Origin: Ciceribacter lividus
Lineage (GTDB): Bacteria > Pseudomonadota > Alphaproteobacteria > Rhizobiales > Rhizobiaceae
Assembly: GCF_003337715.1 (NCBI RefSeq)
Contig: NZ_QPIX01000014.1
Location: 34,290-98,289 of the forward strand
Length of the DNA: 64,000 bases
Direction: 5' to 3'
Numbering within the stretch: the first letter of the stretch is position 1; the number at the start of each line of letters is the position of its first letter. Both the position numbers and the translations under genes were made by a program. A model generated the notes under the pieces. It ran no database searches. It was not told the origin of the DNA and saw nothing but the letters and a program-made list of their open reading frames with translations. Shown here one piece after another: positions 10,755 through 22,724 of the stretch.

Positions 10755-11869
10755 ACGGCAGCCCCGCAGGATTTCGACTGACACCCGTCTCGTTTGACGA
10801 GATCCCTGGATGGCGTGATGATGACCCGTCGCCCCTGTTTGCGGGGTTACAGGCGTGCCGACGGTACGTTCGGTCTGTGAAGCCGTACCGCACCGGCTCG
10901 CTGGGTCTTAGCTGTGACGATCTGATGCCGCTTCTCGACAAGGCCGAAGAAGTGGCGATTCAATCCGGCGAAGTCGCCCGCCGATTCTTCGAGATCGAAT
11001 GTCAGCCGTTCCGGATTGACCAAACGGAGGGAAAAGCGGGTCTTGTCACGGCCTTCTACGAGCCTGAGGTAGCAGTCTCGTCGACCCGAGACGGTGAGTA
11101 CCTCCATCCCTTCTATCGTCGCCCCCCCGACCTGGTCGATATCGATCAGGAGAACAGGCCTGCCGATGTTGACCCCTCCTATCGCTTCGGTTTGCTACAG
11201 GACGGTGTGATTTCGATCTATCCCGACCGGAGAGTGATCGATCAGGGTTATCTTGAGGGACGGAATCTCGAAATCGCCTGGGCGAAATCCAAGGTCGACG
11301 TCTTCTTTGCGCATGTTCAGGGCGCCGCGCGACTTCTCTATCCGGACGGCACGACGAAGCGTATCACCTATGACGCGAAGGCGGGGCACCCCTTTTCGGC
11401 GATCGGTAAGCTGCTCATCGAGCGGGGCGAGATCGAGCCGTCAAATATCTCTATGCAATCGATCCGCAGTTGGCTGGCACAGCATCCCGACCAGACCGAC
11501 GAGGTGTTGTGGCACAACCGGTCTTACATATTCTTCCGAGAGGCAGCCGTGGACGATCCGGAACTCGGTCCGATTGCCGCTGCAAAAGTCCCCCTGATTG
11601 CGGGACGGTCTCTGGCCGTCGACCGGCAAATCCACACGTTTGGTTTCCCCTTCTTCGTCCGTTCCGAAGCTCTGACGACCATCGATGCCGGTAAGCCGTT
11701 CGCGCGGCTGATGCTGGCCCTCGATACCGGTTCGGCCATTGTCGGCCCGGCGCGAGGTGACATCTTCACCGGTTCGGGTGATGCCGCCGGAGAACTGGCG
11801 GGAGCCGTTCGCAACAATGCAGACTTCTATATACTTGTGCCGAAAAATGCAGCGGTGAGGTATATCTAG
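10751..11869 (+). CDS. mltA: MltA-type lytic murein transglycosylase
   Basis: The 372-residue protein contains the MltA barrel domain (GLVTAFYEPEVAVS and following) and a C-terminal 3D domain with LMLALDTGSAIVGPARGDIF, whose aspartates are catalytic in MltA. The family cleaves peptidoglycan glycan strands with 1,6-anhydro products. No signal peptide or lipobox is visible: the start MNGSPAGFRLTPVSFDE is polar, and the overlap with the upstream stop makes a longer start unlikely. It is followed without a gap by the Smr gene (the TAG stop overlaps the GTG start). Confidence 0.9.
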   Translation: MNGSPAGFRLTPVSFDEIPGWRDDDPSPLFAGLQACRRYVRSVKPYRTGSLGLSCDDLMPLLDKAEEVAIQSGEVARRFFEIECQPFRIDQTEGKAGLVTAFYEPEVAVSSTRDGEYLHPFYRRPPDLVDIDQENRPADVDPSYRFGLLQDGVISIYPDRRVIDQGYLEGRNLEIAWAKSKVDVFFAHVQGAARLLYPDGTTKRITYDAKAGHPFSAIGKLLIERGEIEPSNISMQSIRSWLAQHPDQTDEVLWHNRSYIFFREAAVDDPELGPIAAAKVPLIAGRSLAVDRQIHTFGFPFFVRSEALTTIDAGKPFARLMLALDTGSAIVGPARGDIFTGSGDAAGELAGAVRNNADFYILVPKNAAVRYI

Positions 11870-12429
11870 TGCCGGGAAAGGGAGAGCTCAGCGGCGAGGA
11901 CCGTATCCTCTGGGGAAAGGTGGCCCGGACCACGCGACCACTGCACGGTCGGTTCGAAGAACTGTTGGTTTTCGAGGAGGAGTTTGTCGAACCGGCGGTG
12001 TCGGTTCCAGGTATGGTCGAGCGATCGGAAGCCGGTGTTGCCTCGGCGGCGGCCGAGACCGACCGCCAAAAGAAGACTGCCGGCCGTCATCATCCACTGG
12101 AAAAACCAGTCAAGCGCAAACTGGCGCGGGGACATCTCGCTCTCGAAGCGCGCATCGATCTCCATGGGCTCGTCCAGAGCGAGGCGCACGCAATGCTTCT
12201 CGACTTCCTCGTGAGGGCGAGTGAGCGTGGAATGCGGCATGTGCTCGTCATCACAGGCAAGGGTAGCTCGCTTGGAAGCGACGGTGCGTTGAAGCGCGCT
12301 GTTCCGCTATGGTTTTCGAAACCGGAGTTCCGCCACTTGATTTCGTCGTACGAGGCGGCGGCACGCCAGCATGGCGGCGAGGGCGCGCTGTATGTACGTC
12401 TGTCCCGCAGACGCGGAGATCGCCCATGA
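11869..12429 (+). CDS. Smr/MutS2-type endonuclease domain protein
   Basis: The 186-residue protein has an N-terminal charged region and a C-terminal Smr domain with IDLHGLVQSEAHAML (the LDxHG motif) and VLVITGKGS (the HGxG-type loop). Smr domains nick DNA or RNA; in some proteins they act in recombination control, in others in rescue of collided ribosomes. The GTG start overlaps the mltA stop by one base, and the stop overlaps the next ATG (ATGA). The substrate cannot be told from sequence. Confidence 0.85.
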   Translation: MPGKGELSGEDRILWGKVARTTRPLHGRFEELLVFEEEFVEPAVSVPGMVERSEAGVASAAAETDRQKKTAGRHHPLEKPVKRKLARGHLALEARIDLHGLVQSEAHAMLLDFLVRASERGMRHVLVITGKGSSLGSDGALKRAVPLWFSKPEFRHLISSYEAAARQHGGEGALYVRLSRRRGDRP

Positions 12430-12782
12430 CGCCTTTCGGGGAGGCGCTGCGGAAGCTGCGTGAGAGAAAAGGTGTTTCGCAAAAGGCGATGGCGGCGGCT
12501 ATCGGTGTATCGCCGGCCTATCTGTCGGCGCTTGAGCACGGCAAGCGCGGCAGGCCGAATTTCGACCTTCTCCAACGCATCGCCGGCTATTTCAATATCA
12601 TCTGGGACGAGGCAGAGGAGCTCTTCTCGGTGGCGAGTATGTCCGATCCCCGCGTGGTGATCGACACCTCCGGTCTCCCTCCACAGTATACCGCTCTTGC
12701 GAACGCTCTCGCACACAGGATTCGCTTGCTGCCGCCGAACGTGATAAACGAGTTGAACAGCGTCCTACAAAAAGCCAAATGA
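12426..12782 (+). CDS. Small XRE-family helix-turn-helix regulator
   Basis: The 118-residue protein has a Cro/CI-type HTH in residues about 5-60 (LRKLRERKGVSQKAMAAAIG, then SPAYLSALEHGKRGRPNFDL). A C-terminal helical part follows. It is translationally coupled to the Smr gene (ATGA), so it closes the Tim44-mltA-smr group. Its target is unknown. The short form, without an effector domain, is conserved in position before gyrB in rhizobia as I recall. It could act on its own operon or on gyrB, 149 bases downstream. Confidence 0.85.
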   Translation: MTPFGEALRKLRERKGVSQKAMAAAIGVSPAYLSALEHGKRGRPNFDLLQRIAGYFNIIWDEAEELFSVASMSDPRVVIDTSGLPPQYTALANALAHRIRLLPPNVINELNSVLQKAK

Positions 12783-12931
12783 GCTGCTTAACCCCCGAGG
12801 CGACGCTCCTATCCACGGGATTCGGGGTCCCTCGCGTTTGGAAGTTTCGCCAAACCACCTATAGTCGACGCGATTGTAGCCGCTGATTCGAAGGACCGCG
12901 GCTCCTTATGACTGACTGGAAAGATCGTTAA

Positions 12932-16017
<3,086 letters not shown>

Positions 16018-16157
16018 GGAAGCTTCTCGTTCCGATCGTGTGGGAGGAAGAACGGCGAACCTGTGGTGCCGTTCGATAATCAACAGTCACTTGGCCATGC
16101 GCAAGCCATAACGCGGATCACGTCGGCCATATTGCTGCCTCGCGGAGGTTGTCTTTT

Positions 16158-16168
16158 TTGCATAGCAA
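16158..16168. promoter_or_regulatory. Candidate PhaR-type operator upstream of phaZ
   Basis: TTGCATAGCAA is a perfect TTGC-N3-GCAA palindrome after a T-run, 95 bases before phaZ in the divergent nitroreductase-phaZ spacer (16018-16263). PhaR, the PHB-responsive repressor, binds TGC/GCA-type palindromes in other alphaproteobacteria. The link here is inference. Confidence 0.35.
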
Positions 16169-16263
16169 CAAATTCGTTACTTGTTTCGTGAACTCTGGTA
16201 ATTCTGACGGATCAGCTGCTGACGCATCAGGCGTTCGGTGGCCATCGAAAGGCAAGAGCATCC

Positions 16264-17544
16264 ATGTTCTATCAGCTCTATGAATTGAACCATGCGGCAA
16301 TGGCCCCTTTCCGCGCCACGGCCGACGCAATGCGGCTTGCCTATAGAAACCCGCTTAATCCGCTGGCGCATACCGTTGTCGGGCGCACGTTCGCAGCCGG
16401 CTTCGAAGTCTTTGAGCGTGTGACGCGCCGCTACGGAAAACCGGAGTTCGGCTTGCCTTTCACGCAGATCGGCGGGCGACCGGTCGCCGTGAAAGAGCAG
16501 ATCGTCTGGAACAGACCGTTCTGCAACCTCATCCATTTCGATCGCCAGCTGCCGGCGGGGCAGCCGGGTGACCCCAAGATCCTCGTTGTTGCGCCGATGT
16601 CCGGCCACTACGCGACGCTGCTGCGTGGTACGGTCGAGGCACTCCTTCCAGAAGCGGACGTCTTTATCACCGACTGGATCGACGCCCGGATGGTTCCGGT
16701 AACTGACGGATCATTCGATCTGGACGACTACATCGATTACGTGATCGATATCCTGCATTATCTCGGGCCTGAGACCCACGTCGTGGCCGTCTGTCAGCCG
16801 TCGGTTCCGGTTCTTGCGGCCGTCGCCGTGATGGAGGCGAACGGCGACCCGCATGCGCCGGCTACTATGACCCTCATGGGTGGCCCCATCGATACGCGGA
16901 TCAATCCCACCGGGGTCAATGAGCTGGCACAAAACAAGCCGCTCGAGTGGTTCAGGGACAATGTCATCATGAATGTTCCATGGCCTCAGCCCGGCTTCAT
17001 GCGGGCGGTCTATCCGGGATTCCTGCAGCTCTCCGGCTTCATGTCGATGAACCTCGACAGACACATGATCGCGCACAAGGAATTCTTCGTTAATATGGTC
17101 AAGAATGACGGAGACTCGGCCGAGAAGCACCGCGACTTCTACGACGAGTATCTGGCGGTCATGGATCTGACAGCTGAGTTCTACCTGCAGACCGTAGACA
17201 CGGTGTTCATCCGGCATGCTTTGCCTAAGGGAGAGATGACTCATCGCGGTAAGCCGGTGGACACGACCGCGGTCCGTAACGTCGCCCTCCTGACCGTTGA
17301 AGGGGAGAACGACGATATATCGGGCGTCGGTCAGACGCGAGCGGCCCAATCGCTTTGCCCCAATATTCCCGAGGCGAAGCGGATGCACTATCTTCAGCCG
17401 GACGTTGGCCACTATGGTGTGTTCAACGGCTCCAGGTTCCGCAAGGAGATCGCGCCGCGGATTCTCGCCTTCGCGAGGAATCACGCGCAGGGAAAGAAGC
17501 GATCCGTCGTCAAGGAAGTGATCAGGGGCGGACGTTCGGTCTAG
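16264..17544 (+). CDS. phaZ: Intracellular polyhydroxyalkanoate (PHB) depolymerase
   Basis: The 426-residue protein is an intracellular PHB depolymerase of the PhaZ type. The sequence shows ILVVAPMSGHYATLLRGTVE, TDWIDARMVP, and VAVCQPSVPVLAAVA, where Cys177 takes the place of the usual lipase-box serine, as in the Ralstonia PhaZ1 class. A C-terminal PHB_depo_C region follows (TVEGENDDISGVGQT, then PDVGHYGVFNGSRFR with a catalytic-type His). It releases 3-hydroxybutyrate from storage granules, which matters in rhizobia for carbon reserve use. It has its own upstream region and is divergent from the nitroreductase. Confidence 0.92.
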   Translation: MFYQLYELNHAAMAPFRATADAMRLAYRNPLNPLAHTVVGRTFAAGFEVFERVTRRYGKPEFGLPFTQIGGRPVAVKEQIVWNRPFCNLIHFDRQLPAGQPGDPKILVVAPMSGHYATLLRGTVEALLPEADVFITDWIDARMVPVTDGSFDLDDYIDYVIDILHYLGPETHVVAVCQPSVPVLAAVAVMEANGDPHAPATMTLMGGPIDTRINPTGVNELAQNKPLEWFRDNVIMNVPWPQPGFMRAVYPGFLQLSGFMSMNLDRHMIAHKEFFVNMVKNDGDSAEKHRDFYDEYLAVMDLTAEFYLQTVDTVFIRHALPKGEMTHRGKPVDTTAVRNVALLTVEGENDDISGVGQTRAAQSLCPNIPEAKRMHYLQPDVGHYGVFNGSRFRKEIAPRILAFARNHAQGKKRSVVKEVIRGGRSV

Positions 17545-17631
17545 TCGCGAATTGCGACAAGGGTTTCATACCCTTGGCGGGAGTCCGGGTCGTCTGACCT
17601 TGAAGCGGGTTCCAGTTCTTCCCACATCGTC

Positions 17632-17663
17632 TTCATTCGGGTGGCATAATGTTCCCGAATGAA
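17632..17663. promoter_or_regulatory. Inverted repeat around a -10-like element before the DUF2852 gene
   Basis: TTCATTCGGG and its exact complement CCCGAATGAA flank TGGCATAATGTT, which contains a -10-like CATAAT. The repeat ends 17 bases before the start codon at 17681. It could be a repressor operator or a 5' leader hairpin. Confidence 0.45.
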
Positions 17664-17680
17664 AACGAGGATCATTGACG

Positions 17681-18106
17681 ATGAACCAGTCAGCATTGCT
17701 TCGTCCGGATTGGACGCCTGCAACCGTTGCACTCATGGTGCTCGGCTTCATAGTGTTCTGGCCATTGGGCTTGGCCATGCTCGCCTACATCCTGTTCGGC
17801 GAGCGCTTTCGAAGCTTCAAACGCGAAGCGAATACAGCGGCTGACGGCATATTCGACCGGTGCCGTCATGGGCGCTATCGCGGGCCGCAGTTCTCCACCG
17901 GTAATGTCGCTTTCGACGATTGGCGAAAAGCAGAGCTCGATCGGCTGGAGACTGAACGTCGTAAGCTCGATGAGATGCGAGAAGAATTCGATGCCTATCT
18001 GCGGGAGCTGAGGCGGGCAAAGGATCAGGAGGAGTTCAACCGTTTCATGAGGGATCATGAAGCGGCGAGGCGTTCCGGCGAGGGGCCTGTTCAACCTGCC
18101 ACGTGA
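17681..18106 (+). CDS. DUF2852 family membrane protein
   Basis: The 141-residue protein has two closely spaced hydrophobic stretches near residues 12-38 (TPATVALMVLGFIVFWPLGL and AMLAYILF) that probably form a hairpin in the membrane. A soluble region follows with GNVAFDDWRKAELDRLETER and a charged coiled-coil-like helix of Glu, Arg and Leu. This order matches DUF2852, a family common in Rhizobiales with no known function. The ATG at 17681 follows a GAGGATC site. The gene appears monocistronic: a palindrome lies upstream and a strong terminator lies 25 bases downstream. Confidence 0.8.
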   Translation: MNQSALLRPDWTPATVALMVLGFIVFWPLGLAMLAYILFGERFRSFKREANTAADGIFDRCRHGRYRGPQFSTGNVAFDDWRKAELDRLETERRKLDEMREEFDAYLRELRRAKDQEEFNRFMRDHEAARRSGEGPVQPAT

Positions 18107-18131
18107 ACGTCTGCTGGATTACCGATCGGGG

Positions 18132-18157
18132 CCGGCATTCGCGAATGCCGGTTTTTT
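18132..18157 (+). terminator. Rho-independent terminator after the DUF2852 gene
   Basis: CCGGCATTCGCGAATGCCGG is a perfect 20-base palindrome followed by six T. It lies 25 bases after the DUF2852 stop and 36 bases before the next gene. Confidence 0.9.
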
Positions 18158-18193
18158 CGCGTCTGGGCAGCGAATCGGATAGAAGCAGGATCC

Positions 18194-18946
18194 ATGTATC
18201 AATTCCTGAAGAAATCGACGCGTGCGAAGCCGGTCCCGCAGCAGCGATTGCTGCAGGTCAACGGCCGGGAAATGCCGCTGACGATTCGGCAGAATCCGCG
18301 CGCGACAAGAATCACCCTGCGGATCGAGCCAGGCGGGCGAGCGCTGAAGATGACGGTGCCGCGCGGCTTGCGTCATTGGGAAGTTGATGAGTTCCTCGAA
18401 CGTCATCAGGGTTGGTTGATGACGCGCCTGGCGCGTTACGGCTCGGAAATGACGCTCCGACACGACGGCGAGATAGCCATTCGGGGTGTGCCCCACCGTA
18501 TCGTACATACGGGTCTTCTGCGAGGTATTACGGAAACGGCCGTAGTCGACGGTCGCTCCGTTCTCAGGGTGAGCGGCATGGAGGAACATGTCGGCCGCCG
18601 GATCGCAGCCTTCCTCAAGAAGGAGGCGCGGCGGGACCTGGAGAAGCTCGTGGCTACGCATGCCGCCCGCGTCGGGCGGCCCGTCCGTTCGCTCACGATG
18701 AAGGATACGCGCAGCCGGTGGGGCTCGTGTTCGTGGGACGGCAATCTGAGCTTCTCCTGGCGCATCGTCATGGCTCCGCCGCAGGTGATCGATTATCTTG
18801 CGGCTCACGAGGTTGCCCACTTGCGGGAGATGAACCACAGTGCCGCCTTCTGGGCTCTGTGCGGTGAATTGTGCCCGGCGATGGACGAGGCGAAGGCTTG
18901 GCTGAAGCGGCACGGCTCGCAGCTGCATGCCATCGACTTTGACTAG
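18194..18946 (+). CDS. YgjP/DUF45-type zinc metallopeptidase
   Basis: The 250-residue protein carries the zinc motif HEVAH at residues 205-209, with His215 in NHSAAFW as a likely third ligand. The family signature DTRSRWGSCSWDGNLSFSW precedes it. This is the YgjP-like (DUF45, M48-related) metal-dependent hydrolase group. No signal peptide is present, so it is probably cytosolic. The physiological substrate is unknown. It lies between a terminator and the trp operon and may be transcribed alone. Confidence 0.88.
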   Translation: MYQFLKKSTRAKPVPQQRLLQVNGREMPLTIRQNPRATRITLRIEPGGRALKMTVPRGLRHWEVDEFLERHQGWLMTRLARYGSEMTLRHDGEIAIRGVPHRIVHTGLLRGITETAVVDGRSVLRVSGMEEHVGRRIAAFLKKEARRDLEKLVATHAARVGRPVRSLTMKDTRSRWGSCSWDGNLSFSWRIVMAPPQVIDYLAAHEVAHLREMNHSAAFWALCGELCPAMDEAKAWLKRHGSQLHAIDFD

Positions 18947-19018
18947 CGTGGGTAAAGCCGGGCGGCTATTGTCGCAATTTGGCTCGACTCTTTTGCATTT
19001 TCGTGCGACTTCGCTGCC

Positions 19019-19693
19019 ATGATGCCGGATATCAAGATCTGCGGATTGAAAACGTCGGAAGCGGTCGACCGCGCGGTTGAACGCGGGGCGACGTATATTG
19101 GCTTCATTTTCTTCGAAAAGAGCCCACGGAACATAGAGCCGGACATCGCGGGCACACTGGCGGATCGGGTCCGCGGGCGCGTCAAGATCGTCGCGGTGAC
19201 CGTTGACGCAGATACCGATGAGCTCGATGAAATCGTTGAGCAGCTGAAGCCCGATATCCTTCAGCTGCACGGCAACGAAAGCCCCGAACGCCTTCTCATG
19301 CTCAAGGCGCTTTATGGCCTGCCGATCATGAAGGCGTTTTCGATCCGGGAACCTGATGATCTGAAGAGGATCGAGCCGTATATCGGTATAGCCGATCGGT
19401 TTCTCTTCGATGCGAAGGCACCGAACGGCTCGGAACTGCCCGGCGGAAATGGCGTTCCTTTCGACTGGCGAGTGCTGCGCACGCTTGACGGCAGCGTCGA
19501 TTACATGCTTTCCGGCGGCCTCAACAAGGACAACGTTGCCGAGGCTCTGCGCGAGACAGGTGCCCGCGGCATTGATGTGTCTTCCGGCGTTGAATGCGCG
19601 CCCGGCGTGAAGGATACCGCCATGATCGATGAGTTTTTTGCGGCAGTGAAACGCGCCTCTGCGCTTGAGCCGGTTTCAGGGAGCACGAAGTGA
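19019..19693 (+). CDS. trpF: Phosphoribosylanthranilate isomerase
   Basis: TrpF performs the Amadori rearrangement of phosphoribosylanthranilate in tryptophan synthesis. The 224-residue TIM barrel starts [10 protein letters not shown], with the catalytic Cys in KICG. It also has [21 protein letters not shown] and the phosphate-binding [14 protein letters not shown]. Two Met codons in a row at 19019 and 19022 are possible starts. The stop overlaps the trpB GTG start (GTGA), beginning the trpF-trpB-trpA-accD-folC set. Confidence 0.96.
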   Translation: MMPDIKICGLKTSEAVDRAVERGATYIGFIFFEKSPRNIEPDIAGTLADRVRGRVKIVAVTVDADTDELDEIVEQLKPDILQLHGNESPERLLMLKALYGLPIMKAFSIREPDDLKRIEPYIGIADRFLFDAKAPNGSELPGGNGVPFDWRVLRTLDGSVDYMLSGGLNKDNVAEALRETGARGIDVSSGVECAPGVKDTAMIDEFFAAVKRASALEPVSGSTK

Positions 19694-20910
19694 ACCAGAC
19701 AGTATCACCGAATTCCTATCGTGAAGGTCCGGATGAGGACGGACGTTTCGGTATCTACGGCGGTCGCTTCGTGGCCGAAACCCTGATGCCGCTGATCCTC
19801 GATCTGCAGGCAGAGTGGGAAAAGGCTAAGGACGATCCGGAATTTCAGGCCGAGCTCGCCGGGCTTGGCACCCACTACATCGGACGGCCGAGCCCGCTTT
19901 ATTTCGCGGAACGCCTGACCGAGCACCTCGGCGGTGCCAGGATCTACTTCAAGCGCGAGGAACTCAACCACACCGGCTCGCACAAGATCAACAACTGCAT
20001 TGGCCAGATTCTCCTTGCCAAACGCATGGGCAAGAAACGAATCATCGCCGAAACCGGCGCCGGCCAACATGGCGTCGCCTCGGCTACCGTCGCCGCGCGG
20101 TTCGGCTTCCCTTGCGTAGTGTACATGGGCGCGACCGACGTTGAACGTCAGGCGCCGAATGTCTTCCGCATGAAGCTGCTCGGTGCCGAGGTAAAGCCGG
20201 TGACATCGGGGCACGGCACTCTCAAGGATGCCATGAATGAGGCGCTGAGGGATTGGGTCACGAACGTTGACGACACTTACTATCTGATCGGCACGGCGGC
20301 TGGTCCGCACCCCTATCCGGAAATGGTTCGGGACTTCCAGTCTGTGATCGGCAAGGAGGCGCGCGAGCAGATATTGGAAGCGGAGGGCAAGCTTCCCGAT
20401 CTCGTCATCGCGGCCGTTGGCGGCGGCTCGAATGCGATCGGCATCTTCCATCCGTTCCTGGATGATCCTGACGTCAAGATCGTCGGGGTCGAGGCGGGTG
20501 GTAAGGGGCTTTCCGGTGACGAACATTGTGCGTCGATCACCGCGGGTTCCCCGGGTGTCCTGCACGGAAATCGCACCTATCTTCTGCAGGATGCAGACGG
20601 CCAGATCAAGGAAGGGCACTCCATTTCCGCAGGTCTCGACTATCCGGGCATCGGGCCGGAACACGCTTGGCTCAACGACACCGGCCGCGCCGAGTATGTT
20701 CCGATCATGGATGGAGAAGCACTCGAAGCCTTCCAGCTGCTGACGAAGCTAGAGGGGATCATTCCGGCTCTCGAACCGTCCCACGCAGTTGCCGAGGTCA
20801 TCAAGCGGGCGCCGAAGATGCGCAAGGATCAGGTGATCCTGCTCAATCTCTCCGGTCGCGGTGACAAAGATATCTTCACCGTCGGCAAGATTCTCGGCAT
20901 GGAGCTCTGA
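19690..20910 (+). CDS. trpB: Tryptophan synthase beta chain
   Basis: TrpB joins indole and serine with PLP. The 406-residue protein shows the PLP-lysine motif [17 protein letters not shown], and the phosphate loop GGGSNAIG. The start is GTG at 19690, overlapping the trpF stop by four bases. trpA follows after one base, and the two subunits form the alpha2-beta2 complex with its indole tunnel. Confidence 0.97.
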   Translation: MNQTVSPNSYREGPDEDGRFGIYGGRFVAETLMPLILDLQAEWEKAKDDPEFQAELAGLGTHYIGRPSPLYFAERLTEHLGGARIYFKREELNHTGSHKINNCIGQILLAKRMGKKRIIAETGAGQHGVASATVAARFGFPCVVYMGATDVERQAPNVFRMKLLGAEVKPVTSGHGTLKDAMNEALRDWVTNVDDTYYLIGTAAGPHPYPEMVRDFQSVIGKEAREQILEAEGKLPDLVIAAVGGGSNAIGIFHPFLDDPDVKIVGVEAGGKGLSGDEHCASITAGSPGVLHGNRTYLLQDADGQIKEGHSISAGLDYPGIGPEHAWLNDTGRAEYVPIMDGEALEAFQLLTKLEGIIPALEPSHAVAEVIKRAPKMRKDQVILLNLSGRGDKDIFTVGKILGMEL

Positions 20911-20911
20911 A

Positions 20912-21751
20912 ATGACTGCACGCATGGAAAAGAAGTTTGCCGAGCTGAAGGCGGAAGGCCGGCCGGCGCTGATTACCTACTTCATGGGCGGGGATCCCGA
21001 CTTCGAAACGTCGCTCGCCATCATGAAGGCTTTGCCCGAGGCCGGTGCCGACGTGATTGAGCTCGGCATGCCGTTCTCTGATCCGATGGCGGACGGTCCG
21101 GCGATCCAGATGGCAGGCCAGCGGGCACTGAAATCCGGACAGACGTTGAAAAAGACGCTTCAACTGGCTAGCGAATTCCGGAAGGGAAATCAGCACACGC
21201 CGATCGTCATGATGGGTTACTACAACCCGATCTATGTTTTCGGCGTAGAGAAGTTCCTGGACGCGGCGATCGAAGCAGGAATCGACGGCCTGATTGTCGT
21301 TGATCTGCCGCCGGAAATGGATGATGAGCTTTGCATCCCGGCGCGCAGGAGAGACATCAACTTCATCCGACTGGCGACGCCGACGACGGACGATCGACGT
21401 CTTCCGACGGTGCTGAAGAACACGTCGGGCTTCGTCTACTACGTTTCGATGACGGGGATCACCGGCTCCGCTCTGCCAGACCCGTCCAAGGTGGCTGCGG
21501 CCGTCAATCGCATCAAGGCGCACACCGATCTGCCGATTTGTGTCGGCTTCGGGGTCAAGACGGCCGAGCACGCCCGCCTGATCGGCGCCAATGCCGACGG
21601 GGTCGTCGTCGGCACAGCGATCGTGAACCAGGTTGCGCTAAGCCTCAACAAGGACGGAACGGCGAGTGCGGATACGGTGCAGGCCGTCGCGACCCTGGTG
21701 CAGGGACTTGCGACTGGCGTCCGTGCCGCACGGCTTGCCGCAGCAGAATAG
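20912..21751 (+). CDS. trpA: Tryptophan synthase alpha chain
   Basis: TrpA cleaves indole-3-glycerol phosphate and passes indole to TrpB. The 279-residue TIM barrel shows the catalytic [14 protein letters not shown] (first Glu and the Asp) and [11 protein letters not shown]. It has [10 protein letters not shown] and [13 protein letters not shown] for phosphate binding. The ATG at 20912 lies directly after the trpB stop. A longer frame starts inside trpB and is not used. Confidence 0.97.
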   Translation: MTARMEKKFAELKAEGRPALITYFMGGDPDFETSLAIMKALPEAGADVIELGMPFSDPMADGPAIQMAGQRALKSGQTLKKTLQLASEFRKGNQHTPIVMMGYYNPIYVFGVEKFLDAAIEAGIDGLIVVDLPPEMDDELCIPARRRDINFIRLATPTTDDRRLPTVLKNTSGFVYYVSMTGITGSALPDPSKVAAAVNRIKAHTDLPICVGFGVKTAEHARLIGANADGVVVGTAIVNQVALSLNKDGTASADTVQAVATLVQGLATGVRAARLAAAE

Positions 21752-21789
21752 CACCCCATATCGGTGACATCAGTCAGGAGTTTAGTGAC

Positions 21790-22650
21790 GTGAACTGGAT
21801 TACCAATTACGTGCGGCCGCGCATCAATTCCATGCTTGGCCGCCGTGAGGTTCCGGAAAACCTCTGGATCAAATGCCCTGAAACCGGCGAGATGGTCTTT
21901 CACAAGGACCTCGAAGAGAACAAGTGGGTGATCCCGTCCTCGGGCTATCACATGAAGATGCCGGCGAAAGCCCGACTTCTGGATCTCTTTGACAACGGAG
22001 CCTATGAGGCCCTGCCGCAGCCGAAGGTCGCGCAGGATCCGCTGAAGTTTCGCGACTCCAAGAAATACACTGATCGCCTGAAGGACAGCCGCCTGAAGAC
22101 TGAGCAGGAAGACACGATCCTGGCTGGCCTCGGGACGGTCGAAGGGGTGAAGCTCGTCGCCGTTGTCCACGAATTCAATTTCATGGGCGGTTCGCTTGGT
22201 ATCGCCGCCGGCGAAGCCATCGTAAAGGCGTTCGAGCGGGCCATCGCCGAGAAGTGCCCGCTCGTCATGTTCCCGGCCTCGGGCGGGGCGCGAATGCAGG
22301 AGGGTATTCTCTCGCTCATGCAGTTGCCGCGAACGACGGTTGCGGTCGAGATGCTGAAGGAAGCCGGGCTTCCCTATATCGTCGTTCTGACCAACCCCAC
22401 GACCGGTGGCGTGACTGCGTCCTACGCGATGCTGGGCGACCTTCACATAGCCGAGCCGGGCGCCGAGATCTGCTTTGCCGGCAAGCGTGTGATCGAGCAG
22501 ACGATTCGCGAGAAGCTGCCGGAAGGCTTCCAGACCTCGGAGTACCTGCTCGAGCACGGCATGGTGGACATGGTCGCCAAGAGGCACGACATCCCGACCC
22601 TTCTCGCCCGGCTGCTCCGTATGATGATGAGGCAGCCGGCGGCCGCCTGA
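21790..22650 (+). CDS. accD: Acetyl-CoA carboxylase carboxyltransferase beta subunit
   Basis: AccD forms the carboxyltransferase with AccA and makes malonyl-CoA for fatty acid synthesis. The 286-residue protein starts at a GTG ([20 protein letters not shown]). It has the crotonase-fold core [18 protein letters not shown] and [16 protein letters not shown]. Of the four zinc-finger cysteines of E. coli AccD only Cys29 remains: the other positions read Thr32, Ile48 and Ser51. I recall the same loss in other rhizobia. The gene lies 38 bases after trpA and 74 before folC. Confidence 0.95.
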   Translation: MNWITNYVRPRINSMLGRREVPENLWIKCPETGEMVFHKDLEENKWVIPSSGYHMKMPAKARLLDLFDNGAYEALPQPKVAQDPLKFRDSKKYTDRLKDSRLKTEQEDTILAGLGTVEGVKLVAVVHEFNFMGGSLGIAAGEAIVKAFERAIAEKCPLVMFPASGGARMQEGILSLMQLPRTTVAVEMLKEAGLPYIVVLTNPTTGGVTASYAMLGDLHIAEPGAEICFAGKRVIEQTIREKLPEGFQTSEYLLEHGMVDMVAKRHDIPTLLARLLRMMMRQPAAA

Positions 22651-22724
22651 CGCTCTGCCTTGGAGAGGAAGAAGCGCAGCTCACCCCGAACTCCCTCCGG
22701 CAAATCCGGAGCGCGGAATCCGTC

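Noticed and set aside
21331..21789. Upstream extension of the accD frame through trpA
   Set aside because: The sequence is trpA in another frame. The GTG at 21790 gives the family N-terminus [10 protein letters not shown].
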